This document shows, piece by piece, positions 58,368 to 64,000 of a stretch of 64,000 nt of DNA (positions are counted from its first letter, which is position 1; every line of letters begins with the position of its first letter). A program made the translations under genes and the position numbers. The stretch spans positions 9,322 through 73,321 of the forward strand of contig DASSKK010000069.1 of assembly GCA_035690495.1 (NCBI GenBank), read 5' to 3'. The notes beneath the pieces were generated by a model. It was not told where the DNA came from, made no database searches, and saw only the letters and a program-made list of their open reading frames with translations. The stretch comes from DASSKK01 sp035690495 (GTDB taxonomy: Bacteria > Actinomycetota > Actinomycetes > Propionibacteriales > Nocardioidaceae).

Positions 58368-59255
58368 CTAGTGCTTGATGTTCACCAGGTCCTGGAGCAC
58401 CTCGTCGGAGGTGGTGATCACCCGCGAGGTGGCCTGGAAGCCGCGCTGGGCGATGATCAGGTTCGTGAACTCCTTGGCGAGGTCGACGTTCGACATCTCC
58501 AGCGAGCCGCCGATCAGGTTGCCGCGGCGACCGGTGCCGGGCGCGCCGAGCTGCGGGTCGCCCGAGTTCGTACTCTTCCGGAACGCCGTGTCGCCGGCCT
58601 TCTCGAGGCCGGCCGGGTTGGAGAAGTCGGCGGTGGCGATCTGGAACAGCGGCTTCTTGGAGCCGTCGTCGTACGTCGCGGTGATCACCCCGTCGGCGCC
58701 GATGTTGTAGGAGACCATCTTGGCGCCGGTCGTGGGCGGAGTGACCAGCTCGGCGATGGTGATGTCGCTGGGGGTGGCGGTCGCCGAGTTGTCGATGTTC
58801 CCGCTCGCGTCGGCCTTGTAGCCCTGGACGATGTCGCCGTCGGGGGTGACCAGACTGCCGGAGGCGTCGAAGGTGAAGTCGCCGGCGCGGGTGTAGCGGC
58901 TCTCGCCGCCGCGGTTGACCACGAAGAAGCCGTCGCCGGAGATCATCAGGTTGGTGGCGCTGCCGGTCACCTCGGCGGATCCCTGGTTGAAGTTCGTGGT
59001 GATCGCGCCGACCTGGACGCCCAGGCCGACCTGGATCGGGTTGGTGCCGCCGGCCGCCGGCGTGGACGGGGTGCCGGTGCCGGCCGGAGTCGGCGCGGAC
59101 GAGGCGGTGAGCATCTGGCTCAGCGTGTCCTGGAAGACGATGTCGCTGGCCTTGAAGCCGACGGTGTTGGCGTTGGCGATGTTATTGCCGGTGACGTCGA
59201 GCATCGTCTGGTTGGCGCGCAGGCCGCTGATCGCGGAGAACAGGGAACGAAGCAT
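58368..59255 (-). CDS. flgE: Flagellar hook protein FlgE, short form
   Basis: A hook-type axial protein of 295 residues. The N-terminal signature MLRSLFSAISGLRANQTMLDVTGNNIANANTVGFKAS and the C-terminal NVDLAKEFTNLIIAQRGFQATSRVITTSDEVLQDLVNIKH are the two halves of the coiled-coil D0 domain. FlgE from enteric bacteria is over 400 residues, so the surface domains here are reduced. The preceding flgD and fliK genes fit a hook assignment rather than FlgG. ATG start. Confidence 0.92.
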   Translation of the reverse strand: MLRSLFSAISGLRANQTMLDVTGNNIANANTVGFKASDIVFQDTLSQMLTASSAPTPAGTGTPSTPAAGGTNPIQVGLGVQVGAITTNFNQGSAEVTGSATNLMISGDGFFVVNRGGESRYTRAGDFTFDASGSLVTPDGDIVQGYKADASGNIDNSATATPSDITIAELVTPPTTGAKMVSYNIGADGVITATYDDGSKKPLFQIATADFSNPAGLEKAGDTAFRKSTNSGDPQLGAPGTGRRGNLIGGSLEMSNVDLAKEFTNLIIAQRGFQATSRVITTSDEVLQDLVNIKH

Positions 59256-59310
59256 GGGACGGGTGCCTTTCTTGTGGGTGTGCGCTCTTGTGGTGGCGGT
59301 GAGGTCGAGA

Positions 59311-59910
59311 TCAGGCGCCGGCCGTGGCGGTGCCCGTGCTGCTGGATGTGCTGGTGGTGCCGGTTGTGCCTTGTGGGGTGGCCGGGTTGTCGGGAGTCGC
59401 GCCGACGCTGACCAGCTGGTTCAGGGGTACGTCGACCGGCTGGCCTCCCTGCGCGCCGCCCACGGACAGCACCGGTCCGGCGGAGGCGAACCGCACCGCG
59501 GTCACGGCTCCCCGGGCGGTGCTGCCGTCGTCGGCGAGGTAGCTGACGGACTTGCCGACCAGGCTGCTCGCGCCGAAGGCCATCTGCGCCGAGTAGGCTG
59601 CGGCGCTCTGGCTGGCGACCTCCTCGAGCTGTTCTAGGGTGCTGAACTGGGCGGTCTGGGCCAGGAACTGGGTGGAGTCGGTGGGGTGCATCGGGTCCTG
59701 GTTGCGCAGTTGGGCGACCATCAGCTTCAAGAAAGTGTCCTTGCCGAGCTGGTTGGTCGCGGCGAGGGCATCCGACGTGCTGCCCGACGACGACCCGGCG
59801 GTTGCCGTGCTGCCGAACACCCCGGTGGTGTCCGGAATCGTGGTCCCGGTGGTGGCCGAGGGCCCGACGTAGCCGGTGGGGCCCACGGGGTCGGTTGCGG
59901 TGATGCTCAT
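59311..59910 (-). CDS. flgD: Flagellar hook capping protein FlgD
   Basis: It caps the growing hook. The 199 residues contain the family core LGKDTFLKLMVAQLRNQDPMHPTDSTQFLAQTAQFSTLEQLEEV (about 55-98) followed by a small beta domain. The N- and C-termini are Thr/Ser/Gly-rich. ATG start, 13 nt after fliK. Confidence 0.94.
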   Translation of the reverse strand: MSITATDPVGPTGYVGPSATTGTTIPDTTGVFGSTATAGSSSGSTSDALAATNQLGKDTFLKLMVAQLRNQDPMHPTDSTQFLAQTAQFSTLEQLEEVASQSAAAYSAQMAFGASSLVGKSVSYLADDGSTARGAVTAVRFASAGPVLSVGGAQGGQPVDVPLNQLVSVGATPDNPATPQGTTGTTSTSSSTGTATAGA

Positions 59911-59922
59911 GTGTCTCCTCTC

Positions 59923-61362
59923 CTAGATCCTCACGTCCACTGCCGTGCGTCCCGGGGCCGAGGCGCCGGCCCCCCGGGTCGGGCGGCCGGCACCGGCCAC
60001 GGCAGCGGCTCGGGAGCCGGCCGGATCGATGCGCTGCTGCGGTCCCGGCTCCCGGAACTGCCGTCCGTCAGCGGATCCGTGCTGCCCGCTCCAGGCGGAA
60101 GGGTCGGCGGTGCCGGACTGCCCGGGCTGGCCCTGCTGGCCGGGGCCTCCCGACCACGCGCCGGTCTGGGCGTGCTGCCCGGGTTGGCCTGCCTGCCCCG
60201 ATGAGCCGGGCTGGCCCGGTTGCCCCGGTGCTCCCGCCTGGCTCGCCTGGGCGGCTTGGCCGAGCTGGACCTGAGCGGACGGGGCTGAGCCGGCCGGCAG
60301 GTCCCGCAGCGTCAGCGCACCGGGGGTGTGTCCGGTGTCGGCGAGCAGTCCGCGCAGCTGCGCGGACCCGGCCGCCAGGGCGTCGCGGGCCGTGGCGCCC
60401 GCGGCGAGCGTCACGTCGACCTTGTCGGCCCGGACGGTCACGGTCACCCGGACTTCTCCGAGGTCGGCGGGGTGGAGACGCAGCGTGATCCGGTGGGTGC
60501 CGTCGCCGCGGCTGACCAGCCGGTTCACCACCGGCATGGTCTGGTCCAGCACCGCGGCTGTGGATGTCCCGGTGGGCCCGGCCGGGGCGCTCGGGCGGGG
60601 CGGGGCCTGCGCTCCGGAGACGGGCGACTGGCCGGCCGGCGCCGCGGCGGAAGTCTGCCCCTGCTGAAAGGTGCCGGTGTCCGACGAGTCGGACGGCGGG
60701 GCGCCGGTGGTGCGGGAGTCGGCCTGCTGTCCCGATCCCGGGCCGGGCAACGGAACGGCTTGCGCGCTGGAGTCTGCAGGCGAGGCTGCCGGCAGCGGGC
60801 TGCTCGGCCTTTTCGCGGCAGGTCCGGTGCGCGCGGTGGCCGGGGCCGGCGGCGTGGCCGGAGGTTGCGCTGCGGAGCCGCCGATGACGTGTACGGAGGC
60901 CGCGTTGCCGGTCGGCGCCGGCGTGGTTGCCGTCGAGACCGGGCTGCCCGTGGAGGTCGGGACCGCAGGGACCGTGATCGTTGCGGGCACGACCCCGCGG
61001 GCAACGGCGTCCGGGAGTGTCGTCGCCGGCGCGGAGTCGACGTCGCCGTCGGCCTTGTCGTCGTGGCGGCCCGCTCGGGACGAGCCGGATGAGCCCGGCG
61101 CGACTGCACCGCCGTGCCCGTCCGGTCGGCCGGTCGCAGCTGCACCAGCGTCCGTGGCCGCGGGCGCGCTGGTCTCGCCGGAGTCGCGACGCGGCTGCCC
61201 GGACCGTGCCGGCTTGCCCTCGTCGCCCGGGTCGGACCTGCCCAGGTGCGCGTGCACCAGAGAGGCGAACTCACCGGCGTGACCGGGTGCGGATCCTCCT
61301 GCTTGGCCGGTTCGCGTGCGCGCGGTGGGGGCCGGGTCGGGAAGGCTGGGCGTGATCGTCAT
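59923..61362 (-). CDS. fliK: Flagellar hook-length control protein FliK
   Basis: A 479-residue molecular ruler. Residues 1-270 are disordered, Ala/Pro/Ser/Thr-rich. The conserved Flg_hook domain is clear at about 270-365 (THRITLRLHPADLGEVRVTVTVRADKVDVTLAAGATARDAL...AQLRGLLADTG). The C-terminal about 110 residues have Gly/Gln repeats (GQPGQPG, GQQGQPGQ) and form a low-complexity tail. The ATG overlaps the stop of the upstream hydrolase as ATGA. Confidence 0.9.
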   Translation of the reverse strand: MTITPSLPDPAPTARTRTGQAGGSAPGHAGEFASLVHAHLGRSDPGDEGKPARSGQPRRDSGETSAPAATDAGAAATGRPDGHGGAVAPGSSGSSRAGRHDDKADGDVDSAPATTLPDAVARGVVPATITVPAVPTSTGSPVSTATTPAPTGNAASVHVIGGSAAQPPATPPAPATARTGPAAKRPSSPLPAASPADSSAQAVPLPGPGSGQQADSRTTGAPPSDSSDTGTFQQGQTSAAAPAGQSPVSGAQAPPRPSAPAGPTGTSTAAVLDQTMPVVNRLVSRGDGTHRITLRLHPADLGEVRVTVTVRADKVDVTLAAGATARDALAAGSAQLRGLLADTGHTPGALTLRDLPAGSAPSAQVQLGQAAQASQAGAPGQPGQPGSSGQAGQPGQHAQTGAWSGGPGQQGQPGQSGTADPSAWSGQHGSADGRQFREPGPQQRIDPAGSRAAAVAGAGRPTRGAGASAPGRTAVDVRI

Positions 61363-62366
61363 GCTGCCTCCAGCGCTCGTTGGTAGTCGAGGACCGCGGG
61401 CACGTAGCTGCGGGTCTCGGGGTAGGGAGGGATGCCGTGGTAGCGGTGCACCGCTCCCGGGCCGGCGTTGTAGGCCGCGAGAGCGAGGTCGACGCTGCCG
61501 AACTGGTGGATCAGGTCGCGCATCATCCGGGCCGCACCGTCGACGGCCTGGGCAGGATCGTCGGGGTTCACGCCGAGGCTGTGCGCGGTACCGGGCATCA
61601 GCTGCATCAGCCCGCGAGCTCCCGCGGGGCTGACCGCGCTCGGCGAGAAGCCCGACTCCTGGTGGGCGATCGCCGCGAGCAGGGTGGCGGGCACGCCGTA
61701 CTTCTGCTGGGCGGCGGCGAACAGTCCGGAGTACGGCGTGCCGGCGGGCGCCGTACGCGCCAGCGGAGCGAGCGACCCGGTGGCTGCGGCCGTGTCCGGC
61801 AGGATCCGCCGGATCGCAGTCGGTGTCTCGTAGACGTCGGAGATCCGGACGTCGGCGCCGGTGTGCGGGGCCTCGATCATCTTGTGGTCGCCGATGTAGA
61901 TCGCGATGTGGTGCACGGGGCTGCCGAAGGCGAGCAGGTCGCCGGGCTTTGCCTCGGCGAGGCTCGCGACCGCACGGCCCTCGCGGGCCTGCTGGAAGGC
62001 GACGCGCGGCAGGTGGACGCCGAGCTTGTCGTAGACGACCTGGACCAGCCCGGAGCAGTCCAGGCCGGTGGCGGGGTTGGTTCCGCCCCACACGTAGGGG
62101 ACGCCGAGGTACTGCCGGGCCTGGGCGACCACCGCGGCCCCGTCGACGGCCCCGGCCGGGCTGCCGGTCGGCTGCCCGAGGGCCGGCGGGGAGGCCGACG
62201 GGGCAGCCGACTGCGCGCCATCGAGGGTCCTGGCGAAGCTGCCGGGCGCCGTGCCCGCAGCAAGCACGGCGCTCCCGACCGGGGCGCCGACGCCGAGACC
62301 GGAGGTCAGCAGCGCGAACTGGCCCTGGATCTGCTGGATCCGTGAGGTGACATCGGAGACGCTCAC
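61359..62366 (-). CDS. Bifunctional NlpC/P60 peptidase and lytic transglycosylase of the flagellar operon
   Basis: A cell-wall hydrolase of 335 residues. An NlpC/P60 domain (about 80-190) has the catalytic Cys in GLDCSGLVQ and His in VHHIAIYIGDHKM. A lytic transglycosylase domain (about 215-335) follows with the catalytic Glu in AIAHQESGFSPSAVSPAGARGLMQLMPGTA and AAYNAGPGAV. There is no clear signal peptide, so export may use the flagellar apparatus, as FlgJ does. The GTG overlaps the fliJ stop. Position between fliJ and fliK suggests it opens peptidoglycan for the rod. Confidence 0.88.
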   Translation of the reverse strand: MSVSDVTSRIQQIQGQFALLTSGLGVGAPVGSAVLAAGTAPGSFARTLDGAQSAAPSASPPALGQPTGSPAGAVDGAAVVAQARQYLGVPYVWGGTNPATGLDCSGLVQVVYDKLGVHLPRVAFQQAREGRAVASLAEAKPGDLLAFGSPVHHIAIYIGDHKMIEAPHTGADVRISDVYETPTAIRRILPDTAAATGSLAPLARTAPAGTPYSGLFAAAQQKYGVPATLLAAIAHQESGFSPSAVSPAGARGLMQLMPGTAHSLGVNPDDPAQAVDGAARMMRDLIHQFGSVDLALAAYNAGPGAVHRYHGIPPYPETRSYVPAVLDYQRALEAA

Positions 62367-62809
62367 CGGGACACCTCCTCGGCCGCGCGCGTCCATGCCT
62401 GGGCGGCAAGCTCGTCGAGGTCGCGTGCCTCGCGGCGGCTGCGTTCGGCGGCCCGTTCGGCGGCGCGCCGCTCGAGCAGCAGCTCGACGGCCCGCACGGC
62501 GGTGCGGTCCTGCTGCCACCTCCGGCGTGCCTCGTCGGCGACGGCGCGGGCACTGCGCGCGTCCTCGTCGGCGGCCCTTTCGGCGCGGGCGAGGGCCTGC
62601 ACGACGCGCACGTGGTGGGCGAACACGGCGGGGTCGCCGGCGTCGAAGGCCGGCGCCTGGTCGAGCCGCTGTGCGGCGCGCAGGGCTCGCTCGTCGCTGC
62701 GGCGGCTGGCGGCCAGGGCTGCGGCGAGCCCGATCCTGCTGTCGCTCTCGCGGGCCGACCGCACTCGGCGTACTGCAGCCAACCCGCGATCAGTCTTATG
62801 GATGCTCAT
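62363..62809 (-). CDS. fliJ: FliJ-like flagellar export chaperone
   Basis: A 148-residue protein that is almost entirely charged helix, rich in Arg, Ala and Glu, as expected for the antiparallel coiled coil of FliJ. It begins MSIHKTDRGLAAVRRVRSARESDSRIGL and lies between fliI and fliK-type genes with 4-nt overlaps on both sides. FliJ sequences are poorly conserved; the assignment rests on size, helicity and position. It would stimulate the FliI ATPase and engage FlhA. Confidence 0.85.
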   Translation of the reverse strand: MSIHKTDRGLAAVRRVRSARESDSRIGLAAALAASRRSDERALRAAQRLDQAPAFDAGDPAVFAHHVRVVQALARAERAADEDARSARAVADEARRRWQQDRTAVRAVELLLERRAAERAAERSRREARDLDELAAQAWTRAAEEVSR

Positions 62810-64000
62810 CGGCCCACCAGCTCGTGCAGCCGCTGCCAGGTCGACGGGACTTCGGACGGCTCGTCGAGGCCCTGCTGCAAGAACGCGTCGATCTGCGGGA
62901 GCAGGGCGAGTGCGCGGTCGGCGTCCGGTGAGGTCCCCGCGACGTACGCACCGATCTCCACCAGCTCCTTGACGTCGCGGTGCGCGGCCAGCAGCCGCCG
63001 CAGGAGTACGGCGTCCGCGCGCTGCCCGGCGGTGGTGATCGCCGGAACCACCCGGGACAGCGACTCGAGCACGTCGATGCTCGGGTAGTGACCCGAGGTC
63101 GCGAGCCGCCGTGAGAGGACCACGTGTCCGTCCAGGATCGAACGGGCGGTGTCACCGATGGGGTCCTGCAGGTCGTCGCCCTCGACGAGCACGGTGTAGA
63201 GGCCGGTGATCGAGCCGACCCGCCCGGGCCCTGCCCGTTCCAGCAGGCGCGGCAGCAGGCCGAACACGCTCGGCGGGTAGCCGCGGGTCGTCGGGGGCTC
63301 GCCGGCGGACAGCCCGATCTCGCGTTGCGCCATCGCCACCCGGGTGAGGCTGTCCATCATCAGCACGACGTGCTCTCCGGCGTCCCGGAACCACTCGGCG
63401 ATCCGGGTGGCCACGAACGCCGCGCGCATCCGCTCCACCGGCGGCGCGTCGGAGGTGGCGACCACCACGACGGACCGGGCTAGCCCCTCGGGGCCGAGGT
63501 CGTTCTCCAGGAACTCGCGAACCTCCCGTCCGCGCTCTCCCACAAGCGCGATCACCGAGATCGCCGCATCGGTGCCGCGGGCGACCATCGACAGCAGCGT
63601 GGACTTGCCGACGCCGGAGCCGGCCATGATCCCGATCCGCTGGCCACGCCCGCAGGGCACCAGCGCGTCCATGGCGCGCACGCCGAGGCCGACCTGGGTG
63701 GCGATCCGGGTGCGCTCGAGCGGGTTGGGGGTGCGGTTCTCCACCGGTACCCGCGGCAGCGCGTGCAGCGGGGGGCCGCCGTCGATCGGGCGGCCGAGGC
63801 CGTCGAGGACCCGTCCGGCGAGCTCGGCGCCGACCGGGACGGTGAGCGGGCCGCCGGTCGCGGTGACGGTGGCGCCGCTGCGGATGCCGGTCAGGTCGCC
63901 GACCGGGACGCAGACGCTGTGCCCGTCGCCGACCGCGACCACCTCGGCGAGCACCGGGCCGGCCGTGGTGTCGATCGACACCGCCTCGCCGACGGCGGGC
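62806..64000 (-). CDS. fliI: Flagellum-specific ATPase FliI, 5' end cut by window
   Basis: The frame continues through the window edge. The visible about 398 residues include the beta-barrel end (VGAELAGRVLDGLGRPIDGGPP), Walker A GSGVGKSTLLS, Walker B region HVVLMMDSLTRVAMAQREIG and the arginine-finger segment SITGLYTVLVEGDDLQDPIGDTARSILDGHVVLSR. About 40 N-terminal residues should be missing. FliI energises export-substrate release at the gate. An in-frame GTG at 63981 is internal to the conserved barrel and is not the true start. Confidence 0.96.
   Translation of the reverse strand, partial: PAVGEAVSIDTTAGPVLAEVVAVGDGHSVCVPVGDLTGIRSGATVTATGGPLTVPVGAELAGRVLDGLGRPIDGGPPLHALPRVPVENRTPNPLERTRIATQVGLGVRAMDALVPCGRGQRIGIMAGSGVGKSTLLSMVARGTDAAISVIALVGERGREVREFLENDLGPEGLARSVVVVATSDAPPVERMRAAFVATRIAEWFRDAGEHVVLMMDSLTRVAMAQREIGLSAGEPPTTRGYPPSVFGLLPRLLERAGPGRVGSITGLYTVLVEGDDLQDPIGDTARSILDGHVVLSRRLATSGHYPSIDVLESLSRVVPAITTAGQRADAVLLRRLLAAHRDVKELVEIGAYVAGTSPDADRALALLPQIDAFLQQGLDEPSEVPSTWQRLHELVGR

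Noticed and set aside
61741..61770. Further copy of the segment shared by 34600 and the E2 gene
   Set aside because: Only about 15 bases match (GCGCCGTACGCGCCA) and surrounding sequence differs; common codons explain it.

Overview
The window is very GC-rich and densely coded, with many GTG starts and 1-4 nt gene overlaps. These features, together with a PaaN/PaaI/PaaK set, a FadE5-like acyl-CoA dehydrogenase, a DUF6458 protein and a single-locus flagellar system, suggest a motile actinobacterium of the Nocardioidaceae type (Nocardioides or a relative). This assignment is inferred from gene content only; no rRNA marker is present.

Layout. 1-1578: 3' part of a membrane-anchored Fe-S oxidoreductase. 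1647-3434: secreted sedolisin-type protease. 3608-5437: ribbon-helix-helix protein, DUF4097 protein and an unrecognised 53-residue protein. 5447-8749: dCTP deaminase, then a PadR regulator with an ABC-2 exporter. 8793-13103: a binding-protein-dependent carbohydrate ABC importer operon. 13412-13484: tRNA-Gly(CCC). 13476-18945: CtaG-like protein, DUF2461 protein, TauE exporter with an Rrf2 regulator, acyl-CoA dehydrogenase, DUF6458. 19075-21828: acyl-CoA synthetase and SerA. 21841-23648: sigma factor, zinc-finger anti-sigma factor and a divergent exported helical protein. 23740-30063: S10 peptidase, PaaN, a hypothetical protein, a GNAT, PaaI and PaaK. 30142-36042: M1 peptidase, CaiB/BaiF CoA-transferase, AccD/AccA-like carboxyltransferase, a cold-shock-like protein and an MFS transporter. 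36043-39767: 2-oxoacid dehydrogenase E1alpha/E1beta/E2 operon. 40165-47575: cupredoxin-like exported protein, SRPBCC protein, heterodimeric ABC exporter pair, aminotransferase and EamA transporter. 47685-64000: a long minus-strand flagellar cluster in the order fliI, fliJ, NlpC/P60-transglycosylase, fliK, flgD, flgE, flbD, motA, motB, fliL, fliM, fliN, fliO, fliP, fliQ, fliR, flhB, flhA and a small membrane protein.

Together the genes describe an aerobic heterotroph that takes up sugars, activates and oxidises fatty and aromatic acids through CoA thioesters, oxidises branched-chain or other 2-oxoacids, secretes peptidases and swims.

The least expected signal is a set of short dispersed repeats, several palindromic, that also lie inside reading frames. 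A 58-64 bp palindrome occurs three times with an exact 30-nt spacer, and one copy is translated inside the E2 interdomain linker. Other repeat types add N-terminal codons to an ABC exporter, PaaK and E1beta, and C-terminal codons to FlhA. Two further themes are a shared TACT..NGGTAAC-like operator motif at lipid-type genes, and seven genes whose -10-like hexamer ends 6-7 nt before the start codon, which suggests leaderless transcripts.
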